Positions 12,166 through 25,140 of a DNA stretch of 64,000 nucleotides are shown piece by piece; the first letter of the stretch is position 1; the number at the start of each line of letters is the position of its first letter. Location of the stretch: contig BSBM01000140.1 in the NCBI GenBank assembly GCA_027924585.1, forward strand, positions 6,650,001-6,714,000. The letters run 5' to 3'. Under the pieces are notes generated by a model, which saw nothing but the letters and a program-made list of their open reading frames with translations, did no database searches and was not told the DNA's origin. Source of the stretch: Larix kaempferi. Lineage: Eukaryota; Streptophyta; Pinopsida; Pinales; Pinaceae. The translations under genes and the position numbers were made by a program.

Positions 12166-15124
12166 TTAGATTGCCCAATGGTCCAACTTGTTACATGTAG
12201 TGTCACCTAGAAGGTGCAAGATTCAAGGGAAGCCAACAATATCCCTTAGGGGGGTCCTTTTGTCCACACTAAATGTTAAATAACTTGAAGAACAATGAGA
12301 GAAACACTTTCCCTTGGAGGAAGGTGTTAAGGGAGCTTGGGGAATGCCAATAGGTCGAAGAAGAGGTGAAATTTGAGGAATTCTCAAGACAATTCCAGTA
12401 GCATAACATTGCTCTAATTTTCCCCTCTTACATGTATTCTTGTTGATTAATTTTATAGGCCAAGAGGTGGCCAAGAAAAATCAATATCCAAGTGTGAACT
12501 CGTTCACTTCATGAACTAGCTCCAAAGCACACAAGGAGGTCTCTTCAATGCTCCCACATGTGTGAAGTGCCAAATCCGTGCAAGGACCACATGGGCATAA
12601 AACTGATAGCTTGTGTTGTAGCGTTAGTGAACATGGATTTAACCAAACAACCTCTTATTTTGACTGCTTTTTGGAATTTATGGACTCATAATGCTTTATG
12701 GATCTCATGAGTATTTCTTCGTTGAGATGCATGCTATATGTTGATGATGCCTTACTGCAAGATTAGTTGAAATGTCGCATGTGTGCAAAATGTAAGTGTT
12801 AACATATTGCCCCTGATGTATGAGGTTCAGAAGGTACTGTAGGGTTGATAATGCATCAATGTTTCTTTTGTTCTCTCTTGTTCTTGTAAGTTTTGAAGAA
12901 AGTGTGGATGGAAAGTTCCTCCCATGGGGGAAGATTGTTGGTGATGACCAATGAATTTGTAACAAATAATGGTGTTTTATACACATGAGGTGAGCATACC
13001 CATGCTTGTGAAAATATGTAAAGATGACTACAATACGAGGAGATCGATGGGTCTACTCATGATACTATTGGTACATGGACGGAGGTGACTTCAATCCATG
13101 TAAGAGTAAATGAACCTGGAAATGATGTTACTGATGTTGAAAAAGTAGAACTGCTGATAATAATGAGAACCCCATTGGGGTGGGGGATTGGAATATTGGT
13201 GAAGTTGTTGGGTGGGGCACCTCATTGTACCATATGTGTTTCTACCATGATTTATAAATGTGAACACTACTACCTTTGAAATGTACGACTCCCCTTGATG
13301 CAATAAATGTTATGACATCCAGCATAGGGGAGGCCACTAAGTTAGGGAGCACTAATGACTCTCCCTACTTAGGTCGAGGTGATCACTTATATTGATTTAA
13401 AGGGACTCCAAGGTGCACTTGTAACTACTACAACTCTTAGAATATGGTGATTTGATGTCAATGAGAGGCCCAGGGTATTTTTTAAGGGTTATAAAAGTAT
13501 ATTTAAGTATAGTATTCTAGGCGATTATTTTGGATTGAAAAGAACATATATATAGATTGGTAGGCGAATATTACATATGAAACATATGATTAACTACGAA
13601 AACTTGTAAATTTTGGCGAATATTATGTTAAAAAAACATATTTACTGTAAATATAGGCGATATTAGAGGCTAAAAATGAACAAATAGTGAATTTATTTTT
13701 TGAAAAAAAGCCCCAAAAATAGCCAATTGGCTAAATTTCACCCCTAAAAATTTCCCCAATGAGAGCTGAATTGCATGATAAGATGAGGGTTTTATCTTGA
13801 GAACCAAAATCATTTTGTAACCAACTGTAAGACTGACATACCTGGTGCAAAATTGGTTGATAAGTGTGGGGATCATAACTTCCTTTGATCGATGTAAACA
13901 TGGGGAGAGACTAATGGTAGCATTCTTCAAATAGAGGTACAGAGTGTAATGGAGGGAGACAAGCTGCATATGAAGGGTTTTGTTGGAGACACAATACTTA
14001 GGGTAATGTTTACTGACAAAAATGACAATGCTAGGGATATAGAGACTCAACAACATCGATCAAAGTAAACCAAGGGTTGCTGCGAACAGAATCAAGGGTT
14101 CCCAAATTTTTGTGTGGATCTGAGAATTGTTTGTACATAAAGAATAATTGGTGGGGGGGCATGATCTTGAGTGTGTCAGGGGACCAATTTGATGATGGGT
14201 GGGATTCCCATATTTTTCGATGAATAGAGGAATAAATTTGCTAATGGGAGGAGTTCCCATGGTTTTGAGTGGGTTGGGGAAATTTTTCCATGATGATGTG
14301 AGGGTTGTTTGCAAATGCAAAGATGGGTGCCCCATGAATCAATTCCATGTGGATTGATCCTATGGGAATAAATAAATATAATTTGTTTCTTTAGAGGGTG
14401 GGGGCCCCATTGTTGTCTTTGCGGCGGTGATAATATGAGGAAGAGTGCATATGGTAGATTACTCATGGAGGTATGAGTGGTTAAATGTGAGTCTTGATCA
14501 TAACATGTGTTGAGGAATATGATTGCATCAATTGCAGGAGGTGGGGGATTAAATGTGAAACTATAAAATGATGAACTATGGGTTGATAAAATTCCTCATA
14601 CTTGTGGTGGTTCGACATCATGGATTCCAAATTATGATAGGTTTTGCAATGGTGCGCACACCCATGGGAGAAACAAGATATTCACGGCGACGACATTGAT
14701 GGCATGCCATTACTATGAATTAGGACCCTATAGTTATCAGTAGGACCTTTTGGTAAATGCAATCTAAACAGACATAAAATGTTGTCGATTTTCCAGTTTC
14801 AGAATTATAATTGCGATGCAAGTTCTACGACATTGTTGAAAGGGTTGGAATATTAGTTTCTTGGTCACTGTCCTACATACATGACGCATAAACCCAAGTG
14901 TAATCAAGAACATGACAAAGGTATTGAAAATGCAGAAATAATCACTAGAAACATAGTGCACCTAAGAAGTGCACATAAAAATTGGTGCCAGGTGAAACTT
15001 TTCAAATCAAAGAGTGAGTAGTGCCACTGTGCACATATTGAGGTGTTGATCAGGGTGTTGAGAACACTTTGTAAAATGGATTTATGGTGGTTGTAACAAG
15101 GGTTTGAAACTGGGGTCAAATGTC
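12166..15124. other. Long non-coding stretch
   Basis: No reading frame here resembles a known protein on either strand; the open frames are short and compositionally random. I see no LTR, tRNA or terminal inverted repeat. Between 14160 and 14340 several phrases of the form ATGGG..GGAGTTCCCAT recur loosely. The end of the stretch abuts a TATA box at 15125, so its last few hundred bases may be upstream sequence for the broken gene at 15865. Confidence 0.4.
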
Positions 15125-15133
15125 TATAAATAG
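15125..15133 (+). promoter_or_regulatory. TATA box upstream of a plant mobile domain-like pseudogene
   Basis: TATAAATAG lies in the context TCTATAAATAGAGGTGGG, a close match to the plant consensus. It is about 740 bp upstream of the broken frame at 15865. A GTAAGC phrase near 15248 could be a splice donor in a leader. The link to the downstream gene is an inference from spacing and strand. Confidence 0.45.
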
Positions 15134-15864
15134 AGGTGGGGCCCATTTTTTGAAATATTTTGTATTGTTTATGTTTTTGTATTCTAGAGTGTTTTCAGCT
15201 TATTTTAGGATATACGTTCGTCCGATTTTCATCCCATGAGATTTAGGTAAGCCTTCATCTCATCTTCATGGTTAATATCCAGTCTCTTTTTAAAGCATGG
15301 GTCCCTAAAACTATATGACCGATTTTTATCCCTAAAAATTGGACACACTCGATTTTGGTTTCTCACGCACAGTCACGTGGGAGAATCAATTGTCCTGCGC
15401 TACTCTCTTGTAGGAAAATAGGGATATTCGCAAGTTGTATGGGAAATTTCTACTTTGGCCACGCGTGACTTTTTGTTGGATAGTCATGGGAATAACACAT
15501 CCAAAACATATATCTCCCTTATGATAAGGGTCGTGAATAATATCTCTAAACAATCGCACTACGTGCGATTTGAACATAGGGGTGTCGTGCTACTTGCGCA
15601 GATTTTGAGAAAAATTCGCACAAGATGGGGTCTTTGTTTCTTTTTCATTTTGGATGCTAAGATAAACCCTTATGTGTTATTGTTTGTGCTTATATGTGCT
15701 ACCAACTAATCGGGATGGCCTATGTAGAGTGGCAAGAGTGCCACTACGATGAGTTAGTTCCATAGGTGATGGGGGACTTAGTGGCTACCCAAAATTTATG
15801 AGACATGGGTCTCTTGAAAATTTTCAATTGCCCCTTCCTTCAGTGTGTAGACTTCTTGTTGTAG

Positions 15865-16924
15865 GTGCTCATACATATGTGGGACCCTGATAGGGGATTC
15901 TTTCATGTGGAAGATGAGGACTTGAGTATCAATACTCAGGATATCTACTTCCTCATTGGTCTTCCCCATCATGGAGTATGTGAGTTGACTCGACCATTAA
16001 TGGGGGGTCGCTTGACCCATGGCCTCATTGACAGGTACTGTGGTGGGAATATGACTACCTTGAACTCTAGGAAGATCCTCATTAGTCATCTTACAATCTT
16101 GGTGGTATGGGTGAAAGAGACCTCTATAGTGAGGGTGTTGGGGGGTAGCATCCCCCAGTAGGATCACAGGGGGACAACTTTTGTTGGTGGAGCAGGTTAT
16201 AGGTGATCACCAAGTGGCTTGGGGGCATATGATGCTCCATGTACTGATGGAGCAATTGACCGAGGTGCGACGGGGGGTAGGAAGGAGGACCTTCCTCCTC
16301 GTGAGTGTATTGTGCTCCTACTTCTTTGAGAAGTATCCATCACTGAGGCCACAGGTGGTTGTGCCTTCAAGAGGGGCCTAGGAGCCTTAGATGATGTTTT
16401 AGAGGCACATGATGCCCTGCACTAGTGGTGGCCTGGTGGGGCATGTTTTCATGCTTCGATTTTTGGGATTCTGGTGGTAGAGGATTGGTCCAATGGAGAG
16501 ATACCCATGGAGTGGTATGGACTATCTAGGGGATATGGAGCTACCCCCTCCTATTCATGGGTGGAAATCCATAGGTACATTTGTGTTTTGTGATTACATA
16601 TTTTTATGTACATTATTTTATTATTCACATACTTTTTATGTATATCCAATACTGTCTATGGCTTCCTATCTATGATGTGGATATTGGTCACATGCAACCA
16701 CCCCGAGTGTCGCGGTACCGCTAAAGGTGTGATGAGGATGTTTGTCTTGCAGGGATTGCTAGAGGAGCTACAGGTGGGGATGCTCCCATGGGGGGAGCAG
16801 CTTTGCGAGACAGAGTCATAGATATCTTAGTAGACCTAGAGAGGTGGCTAAGTACATTGACTGAGGGATTCGATGATCTAGGAGTAGTTGATCTCAATGA
16901 CAAGGTGATGGCTCAAGCCCTTTA
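15865..16924 (+). pseudogene. Plant mobile domain-like repeat protein (broken)
   Basis: The first part, 15865-16161, contains MWDPDRGFFHVEDEDLSINT and then QDIYFLIGLPHHG, the pattern of the plant mobile domain and of uncharacterised plant repeat proteins related to it. After a frameshift, 16181-16381 carries a second matching block ending in LLVSVLCSYFFEKYPSLRPQ. A third piece near 16493 has ERYPWSGMDYLGDMELPPP. A last open piece, about 16750-16924, is Gly/Ala-rich and then helical (LVDLERWLSTLTEGFDD). The stop just before 15865 hides the true start, which is unknown. The family often travels inside transposons; its biochemical role is not established. At least two frameshifts and several stops make this copy dead. 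Confidence 0.5.
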
Positions 16925-19467
16925 GCTTCCTGCAGATTATGGGGTCAGATGATACCGAGTGATGCAGAGGGTGGCTGTAGCATGACACACAGAATGGGGA
17001 GCATGGGGAGGACAAGGTACCCTTGATGGACATGGACTTCCTCCAGGACCAGGACTAGCTCAAGGACTAGGCACAAGAGCTGCAATGGGGGAAGTAGGAG
17101 GAGTGGGAGAGGTGGCTGAGGTGGTGCGGCCTTTATCTATTTTGGGGCCTCGTGATACAGCACCAAGAGGATCATGCCGAGTGCTGAGAACTCTACATTG
17201 TTTTGTATAAGGATAAGAGACCCATTTTGTACATGTTATCAATGGAGCCTATGGGGGATGGTTTTTTATATACCCCCATAAGGCATATGATTTTATGTAT
17301 ATACATCCCATGAGGCCTTATGATGTACATGACAATTTTTTTATCACGAGATCGGCGAATGCATTGGCTCTCCTAGGGATGTGCATGAATGTAATGGTTT
17401 CAAACTATCGTACTAAGAGGTGCACTAGCAAAAAATTGTGAAAGAGGAGTGGGTTGAGGATGCAAAATACATTATTAAGATGGCAGACAATGAGTTGGGA
17501 ATCTATATGCACATGTAAATGGTGTATTTCAAGATAGTTGGAATCACTTGACAACCCAAGGACTGCATTGTATTCTACTTATTTTTTATTCATCCGGCCC
17601 CCAAAAAATCCCCATGCGTGGTATAGAGTTTGGGATGGGATATAAATGGCCCAAGAATCCGATGCTATATTCTTTGAGGCAATGCGCCATCTGCGAAGCC
17701 GATATAGTTATTTGAGCGGGAGACCTTCTACATTTCAAACAAAGGATGGTCTTATTTTCAATCAAAGGGATAAAAAATACAAAGAATAAAGTGCTACATT
17801 GTTCTATTTAAGGTTCAAATGGACAATGTAAAGGTTGAAAGGCAGTTCCAACCTTCTGACAATGGGGGCCTCCCTATGTTGGAATATCTAACTATAACGA
17901 GGTGGTAGTATACTTGTACATATTGATAGGCATCCAACACTTGAATGGAGATCCCCTGATGTCTAGGAAACATGTGATGTATCTGGTGGAGCTCAGTCTT
18001 CATTTAAGGATAATGATAATCATTGGTAAGTAGACCATCTAGGGATGATGCGTTATCGATGGTATCCAATGAAGGAGGAATGATTTCCTCAATTGGTAAT
18101 CCTGATGGGATTACCCTAAGGTGGTGAAGTTGATCCTATAGCCACATATGTTTGAGGTGTATCTCTTGTTCATTGTATAAGATGAGGCACTGAAAATATT
18201 ATTGGGAAGTGTTGTCACACGCTCAACATGGGCATGGGATCCTGGCACGAATCAGCTCATGTGCCGAAGTTAATGGTGGGGTGGCATGGTCAGGTATGAC
18301 AGTGGTAATATTGTTAGGAATCATGTGAATATGGTTCCCATAGGGTGGAAATCCATCATGCTTTTCTTTTGCATCAATATCTGTAGGTTGTGGTCCTTTC
18401 AGCATAGGTGGCTTAGTGGTAGGTACTATTATCACCTAAACTGTAGTTACCGCTATGGATGTATCCATTAATGGATGGCAATAGGGAAGGGAAAATCAAA
18501 AGGTACAACCACGATCACCTCGACCTCCAATAGATGGTTGTCACGCCAGTCAAGGAAACCTTCACTTTATGCTATCTATCCCATACAACAAAGGGGGAGA
18601 CCCAGATCTACTCCCGACAGGAGAGATCAAACCAAGACACCAAATCAAAGTTAAGTATAAGTGTAGTATTGAAGGTGTATGGTATATCCTAGACCTAAAG
18701 GTGAATTCACAAGATAAGTAAGGGGTTCAATGAGTATAGCTTCGGTTCGTTGTTGATGTGAGAGTGACTTAGAGTATTTGAAATGAGATCCAGGATTAAA
18801 GTACTAGTCAATTGTGAGAAAATCCACTGCCTTGGGAACCATGTCCAATGCAGGGTAGTTTAGGGGTTGAATTGGGGATAACTAGTACAAGTAACAAGCT
18901 TGATCATGAGATATGACAACATCACAAAGGTACAGTCCACTAAATAAGGATCAAACCACAAGTTAATCCAACAATCTAGGAAAGTCGAATTGACTTGGAG
19001 AGAGATCAGTGCCTTGGGAATTGGGATAAATGGAGTAAGGAAGAGATTAACTTATGGTTGATGACTCCTATGTCATAAGACAATTGGGCTAGTAAAGGTT
19101 TGATGGATGAATATGTCTAGATCCAAGAGTTGATGGTTTGACCTAAGTGGACCACAATCCCTTAAAACAGGGAATGCTATCCCCAAGGCAAGATTTCACA
19201 AAGTGACCCACTAGACCTAGGTTTCAAGGTATGCTTGTTCCAAATCCACCAAAATATCATGTACCCATGTCATACAAGTGGACCAACTCCAATCTCCCAA
19301 GAAGTGCAAATTTGCCCAAGGAGGGTAAAAGGTGGGGTAAATGGGACCAAGAAAAGTCCAATTGCATCCAAACTTTAGATCCAAGTAGTTTAAGCAGTTG
19401 ATAATGTGGATCTAGAAATTCAAGGCAATCCAAGGGTTATATCTTACTAGATCTGAGTTTTAAGATA
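16925..19467. other. Spacer, no gene seen
   Basis: Only short, unrelated open frames occur on both strands. A minus-strand frame at 18223-18435 is Pro- and His-rich, but I could not tie it to any family. The 5' flank of the copia insertion (about 18480-19467) continues at 26183 after that element. Confidence 0.4.
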
Positions 19468-19472
19468 CCAAG
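19468..19472. repeat. Copia target-site duplication, left (CCAAG)
   Basis: CCAAG directly precedes the 5' LTR and is repeated directly after the 3' LTR at 26178-26182. Confidence 0.9.
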
Positions 19473-20165
19473 TGTTGATGTATATGTAACTTCGGAATGT
19501 ATTTCACATATATGTATATTGTATTCCTATAGAGATGTTATTATTCCTCTATACAGAAGTGGTTGTATTCCTATAGAGATGATGTTATTATTCCTCTATA
19601 CAGAAGTGTCGTCATTTATATTGTAAGTGTCGTAACTTATACTTGATGGGTTATTAGACCACCTTTTTGGGGTCGGCCCTGTATAAGTCATGTGGGTCAA
19701 AGGGTTCTTAGACCACCCTATTGGGGGTCATCCATGTGGGTCAAAAGGTTATTAGACCACCCTAGTGGGGGTTGGACTAGTCAGCATTATGTTAAGTGGT
19801 TAAGTTGAGGCCGACCTAGTTGAGTAAAGGTCAAGTCAAGTTAGTGTATAAATAGAGAGTGTGTCTCTCTCATTTTACACATTCTATTCTCTCACTCACA
19901 TTGCGAAGAGTGGAACACTTGTGTAGGAGGAGGATTTGCTGCTAGGAGAAGACTATCTCTTGTATTCTGGTTGTATCATTGCTCTATCTATCTCTGAGGA
20001 AGTTATTGGGGTTTTTCACCTTTATGGTTTTCCCCAAGTAAAATCTGTGTCTCTTGTGTGCTTGCATTATTGTGTCCATGATTGATATGCTGTAGATATG
20101 ATGTATGTGTTGTTCTCTCAATTAAGATCCTAGATCAGATTGAAGTAAATTCTGAAAATTTAACA
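19473..20165 (+). repeat. Copia 5' LTR
   Basis: The LTR begins TGTTGATGTATATG and ends AAAATTTAACA. It holds TATAAATAGAGAG near 19850, a likely TATA box. It is longer than the 3' LTR because a CTATAGAGATG...CAGAAGTG phrase and a GACCACCC...GGGGGT phrase are each present in extra copies. Confidence 0.95.
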
Positions 20166-20177
20166 TGGTATCAGAGC
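20166..20177 (+). promoter_or_regulatory. Copia primer binding site (initiator Met tRNA)
   Basis: TGGTATCAGAGC follows the LTR with no gap. It is the standard sequence complementary to the 3' end of initiator Met tRNA, where minus-strand synthesis starts. Confidence 0.95.
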
Positions 20178-22429
20178 TAGCCTGAAAGAAGGCATGATAT
20201 GGCATGTATGACACTTGTTGCACTTACGATTCTAGGGCTTGATATAGAAAACACCCGTCATCGTAGCACTTTCGCTATAAATCCATTTTGGCAAATTTTT
20301 CGGATCTGAACCGTTTAAAGATCATAGATAAGATCCCCATGTACCTTGTGTCCAAAGGAAACCATCTAGTTTGTTGTACTTTATGATTTATGATCTGTAC
20401 AATATAGGGTTTCTATCTCTTCCAGATCTGAGTAAAATCAGGTGACCTTGGGACAAAGGTCATAACTTGGGCTAGGAGGCTCCAAATGAAATTTTGTAAA
20501 ATGTGATAGGTAGTACATAGATTTTACTATGTCACAAAAAATTTTCAGAGGCCGAAGTTTAACTAGTGACACGTGGAACGCCGTACAAGTTTGTTCTCCT
20601 GTATTATCCCGTAAACAGGCCACGTTGCGACACTTGCCATAACTCTCTGTTAGAGAATCCAATGGAGGTCAGACCTATCGGGATGGAGAGATAACAGGTC
20701 GGAATTTCTCAAAAACAATTTTCAAACCCCGTGGATCGAAATGTTCAGAGTTACACCAGAAACAATTAGGTACATATTTCTGTCAAAACATAATTATTTT
20801 TGAGCACCTTCATTCATGGCTTCCGGAATTTAGGGCTTCAGAGAAAGTTGGAATTTTTGTAATCAAAGATCACGGCTGGATGCTACTCATCAAAATCAAA
20901 ATTTAGAGACCAAGATCAGATTTTTTGGTTGGGCAGAAGGCCGGTCTTGAACAGACCCTAGTTCGAGACTTTGATCAGAAAAGTGGAAAATTAGGGTTCT
21001 TTAAAAATTGGAATTTTTGAAATCTGTGACCACGGCTAGAAGCTCCTCAGAAAAATAGAATCTTAGAGCTTTGGATCAAACCTTTTGATGGGAAAAACAG
21101 TGGGATTCATCAAACCCTAGTTTGGGGTCACGTCCAGTGAATCCGAAAGTTTCAAAGGCAAAATTGAGGAGTGAAAATTTGCAGTTTTCAAATTCTGAAC
21201 ATACTAGCTTGATCAGCTCATCAAGGCGCATATTTCTATCCTTTCGGAAGTTTGAAATTCAAAGTTTGAATTTTTTGGGTTTCTTTGACAAACCCTAATC
21301 CAGCTCCAGCTCCAGTTCTCGCAAATCAAGTGGATTGGGTTGATCCTAGAAGAAGATGGATTGGTCACCTGCATAAGTGAAGAAGTTCCTGTGTCATAGG
21401 GAGATGAGGCTAAGGCCTTCCATAAGAAGATTACAAGCAATCTTGATAGGTATGGCTTACAGGTATGTTTCAAATTCTGTTCATGGTTAAGTTTATGATA
21501 TGTTTGTCTTCATATCAGTACAATACAATCTTGATTAATTACTATAATTACTAGACTTGTCTTATCACCTTAATAGAAGATATTCATTGATTAAGGTTTT
21601 GACACTTATGATTGTACTAATGCATTGTGATGTTGTATGAGGTTTATGTTGTTCTCTAACACAAAAGGTACACCAAGAAAGTCAAATCATGTTCTACTTC
21701 AAGAACATATGATCATGGTGACATGAAGACAAAGATTCATCCATTGTCATGGATCACATAGAAGATCTACTTTCGAGGTATGTATAACTTGGTTCTACAA
21801 TGGTTAACTTATGAGACATGCAGGTTACTAGCACAAGTCACTAAAGAGAACCATAAGACATTATGCGGGTATGTTAGACATAACTAGCTAGCATGCTAAT
21901 CCAGGTATGTTTTTCCTATATCAAGCTAGAATCCTACCTTGTGTTAGGATCTTATAATGCTGTGTTGTTGATACTGATTATTCATGAAGTCATAGGTTTG
22001 AATAGTCATGGTTGTATGCTTATTATGTTTCTTACCATAATTGATGATATGAATAACCAAAAGAATCATTAAGGTATAGGTTTGAGTAATCACGGGTTTA
22101 TGCATTGATGATTTAACTAATCAAAAGAGTCCGATGATCAAATAAGAATATGCATGAGTAAAAGAAGACTTCCCTGAAACCTTGAATACTAATGTTTATT
22201 ATCTGTGAATGATCATGACTATACATCTTTAAGATTATTGTGTTTTGATAGTATTAAGATTATACTATTAAATGTGTGATTATGTATGAGACCTCAAGGA
22301 TAACACAATGATGATACTAATAAGCATGCATAGTGGTTAAGGATGGATATAAGTTCAAGGACAGGTAATCCAAGAAACAAAGATCCAGAGGGAGCACACT
22401 CCAGTTGTTCCTGCAAGAAAGCAAAGGAG
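20178..22429 (+). other. Copia leader and decayed gag/protease region
   Basis: No gag or protease motif is readable. Between about 21360 and 21480 a frame with DEAKAFHKKITSNL-like spacing could be a gag scrap, but the evidence is weak. The rest is AT-rich with many stops. Confidence 0.4.
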
Positions 22430-22550
22430 CACACTTCAGTAGTTTCTGCAAGGATGCAGATATTCAGAGGGAGTTGACCACTTCTCACAATCCACATCAA
22501 AATGGAGTTGCAAAGATTCAGAGGGAGTCCACCCAGCAACCAAACAAAGA
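22430..22550 (+). pseudogene. Copia integrase scrap
   Basis: The frame reads HFSSFCKDADIQRELTT and then NPHQNGVAK. In copia integrases this is the stretch leading to the third catalytic residue, normally ...TPxQNGVAE. The Glu has become Lys here. The first two catalytic Asp and the zinc-binding region are absent. Confidence 0.6.
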
Positions 22551-22999
22551 TAAGTATTTGAATTGTCATTTCTTACATAATGTTATTCAATTATGTATAT
22601 GCTTATGTTCCTAGAATTAGGTTGTGTATTATGCATATTAGAATAGTTGCATTGATGAACAGTATACTACTAATATACATGGGTAAGTGGCCTATGGCAC
22701 TGTACAACATTCCATTGCTACTTATCTAGAATGAAACCTCTTTGTTGACATGTTAGGAGTTGTGCACACTCTTAACAATGTTCTGGTAGAGATTGGAAGG
22801 CATCTAGAAAGTTACGGAATATGGATAAATGTTGTATTGAAGCATTGGATAAGATAATTGCATGACTGTATGACATATTTATTTATGTGTAAGAATTTGT
22901 TCTGAAAACTACGAGATGTTTTCTAATCATGCAATTTAACTTGTTGTGTAGGAAATATCGTATACCATCACCTACAAAAGAAGGACTACAACATTTGTT

Positions 23000-24252
23000 C
23001 AGCAACAAAGTTTTCTATTGAAAATATTGAAGATATTGAAGTACCCAAGATTTGGGAAGAATGCCATGATCAAGGAGTACAAGTCAATCATGAAGATGTT
23101 TGGGATGTAGTCCCAAGACCTGAAGGGTAGTCTGTAGTGACTTCCAAGATGATCTACAAGATCAAGCATGCTGCAGGTGGTAGCATAGAGACTTTTTCTC
23201 CTGTAGCCAGATACACTTCCATTAAATCAGTACTTGCTCTGGCTGCAGTGATGAAGATGGAGATACACTTTTTTGAATGGTGCAGTTGAAGAAGAAGTGT
23301 ATGTGGTGCAGCTACTTGGATCTGAGACACATGACAGGGAGTTATATATGTGCAGAACTTGGGATGATGCACTATTTGTTTTTTTGGTATGGAGGTGTGG
23401 CGGAGTGCAGGTGGGATATTCCTTGGTCAAGGAAAGTACACAGTAGATATCCTGAAGAGATTTAGGATGATGGATTGCAAGGCCATGGCCACACCTATGG
23501 CATTGAACCTGAAGCTTATGTGTGATGCTTCATCTGAGCCGGTTGATGTCTCTATGTATCGTCAGATGATTGGGTCCTTGATGTACCTGACGAACACGAG
23601 ACTAGATATTTGCTTTGCTGTGAACACATTGAGTCAGTTCCTAACAGATCCAAGGAGTGTTCACCTGGTTGCTGTAAAGCATGTTCTGAGGTACCTGAAG
23701 GGTACAGAGGATTATGGGATCAAGTATGAAGTGAATCAAAATTTTAACCTGCAGGGTTATGTTGATTCAGATTGGGCTAGCAGTGCTGCATATAGGAAGA
23801 GCACATTTGGATGTTTCTTCAGTATGGCATCAGGTGTGATCTCTTGGTTTAGCAGGAAGCAGTCCTACGTAGCATTGAGTACAGCTGAGGCAAAGTATGT
23901 TGCAGCCTGTTCAGCTAGTTGTGAGGCAGTATGGCTATGGAATCTACTGTTTGAGTTATTTGATCTCCCATTGGATGCTACTGGTATCTTATGCGATAAC
24001 CAGAGTTGTGTGAAGCTATCTGAGAACCCAATGTTTCATGACAGGTCGAAACACATAGAGATCAAATATCACTATATCAGGGATATGGTGCAGAGAGGAG
24101 CTGTGAAGCTCTTGTATGTTGCGACGGATGAGCATATTGCAGATGTGTTGACGAAGCCACTATCCAGGGTGAAGTTCGAGTACTTCAGGGAGAGGCTGGG
24201 TGTTCGTCAGATCGAGGAAACTTCGAGAAGAAGTGATGGGCACATATTCTAA
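23000..24252 (+). pseudogene. Copia reverse transcriptase (deleted) plus RNase H
   Basis: The reverse transcriptase part begins with VWDVVPRPEG, a stop, then SVVTSKMIYKIKHAAGGSIE. It jumps straight to TFSPVARYTSIKSVLALAAV, missing about 20 residues, and after MKMEIHF it lacks the block that would hold the YVDD catalytic motif. From 23389 one open frame of 287 codons carries FLGQGKYTVDILKRF, MIGSLMYL, then RNase H with YVDSDWAS, STAEAKYVA, CDNQSCVKLSEN, KHIEIKYHYIRD and ADVLTKPLS, so all four acidic active-site residues are present. The RNase H thus looks intact while the polymerase is lost. The 23389 start is the first in-frame codon after the break and not a natural start. Confidence 0.85.
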
Positions 24253-24299
24253 AGCCATTCCAAGCATGTTGGAAGGAGGATCAATCACATGGCTGTGGA

Positions 24300-24780
24300 T
24301 GTAAGCGTTGGATGATGAGCATCAGGATGATGTTTTGGTTTTTGCTTTGTATGATCAGTTGGATCATTTATATGTATATGCATGTACGCATCATGTTGGA
24401 TGCTGGATATGGTCAATTGGATCATTTGTATGTATTTTTGATTATGCATCATGTTGGATGCTTGGACCATGTATCTGTATATGTATCAGGTGGATACATT
24501 GTATGATCAGGTGGATCATGTATGGTGATATGTATCATGTATTTTTATTTGTATTAGATGGATACACTATATGATTAGGTGGATCATGTATGATGATATG
24601 TATCAGGTGGATACTTGGTATGCATCATGTAGATGCATTGTATGATCAGGATGATCATGATGACGAGCTTCAGGATGTTGCTCCAGATGATATGTACTAG
24701 GAAAATACAGTGATGATGATCAGGATGATCATATGTATCATGTGGATACAATACATAATCAGTTGGATTATGTGTGATGA
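24300..24780. repeat. Degenerate ATGATCAGGTGGATCAT-type repeats
   Basis: Short phrases such as GATCAGGTGGATCATGTATG, TATCAGGTGGATAC and ATCATGTTGGATGC recur about every 25-60 bases. Many are near-palindromic around GATC or GATAC. They sit between the RNase H stop and the 56-bp array. Confidence 0.6.
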
Positions 24781-24804
24781 GTTCCGAAGACACAGATGCA
24801 CAGT

Positions 24805-25140
24805 GCCTTTCTGACATGGTGGTAGATGCGTTCTCCCATGTGCATTGATGTAAGTGTAGAGCCTTTCCGACATGGTGGTAGATGCGTTCTCCCATGTGCG
24901 TTGATGTAAGTGCAGAGCCTTTCCAACATGGTGGTAGATGCGTTCTCCCATGTGCGTTGATGTAAGTGCAGAGCCTTTCTTACATGGTGGTAGATGTGTT
25001 CTCCCATGTGCATTGATGTAAGTGCAGGGCCTTTCCGACATGGTGGCAGATGTGTTCTCTCATTGTCGTTGATGTAAGTGCTGTGATCCTTTCACAGATG
25101 GTGGTAGGTTGGTCCTCCCATGCCAGTGAGTGTAAGTGCT
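24805..25140. repeat. 56-bp tandem repeat, about six copies
   Basis: The phrase GCCTTTC recurs at 24805, 24861, 24917, 24973 and 25029, an exact 56-base step, followed by a diverged copy at 25087. Each unit contains GACATGGTGGTAGATG and TTCTCCCATGTG and ends with TTGATGTAAGTGCAGA. The open frames seen across it on the minus strand are a by-product of the repeat. Confidence 0.95.

Noticed and set aside
18223-18435. Pro/His-rich minus-strand frame as a possible gag start
   Set aside because: No gag core or knuckle follows it, and it could not be matched to the Ty3 gag at 31740-33055.
24584-25041. Minus-strand open frames with repeated HLHQ/ERIYHH peptides
   Set aside because: They follow from the 56-base tandem repeat, which leaves frames open; no motif or start context supports a gene.
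24805-25140. Possible CRISPR-like array
   Set aside because: The units are contiguous 56-base repeats without unique spacers, and the sequence is a eukaryotic retroelement.
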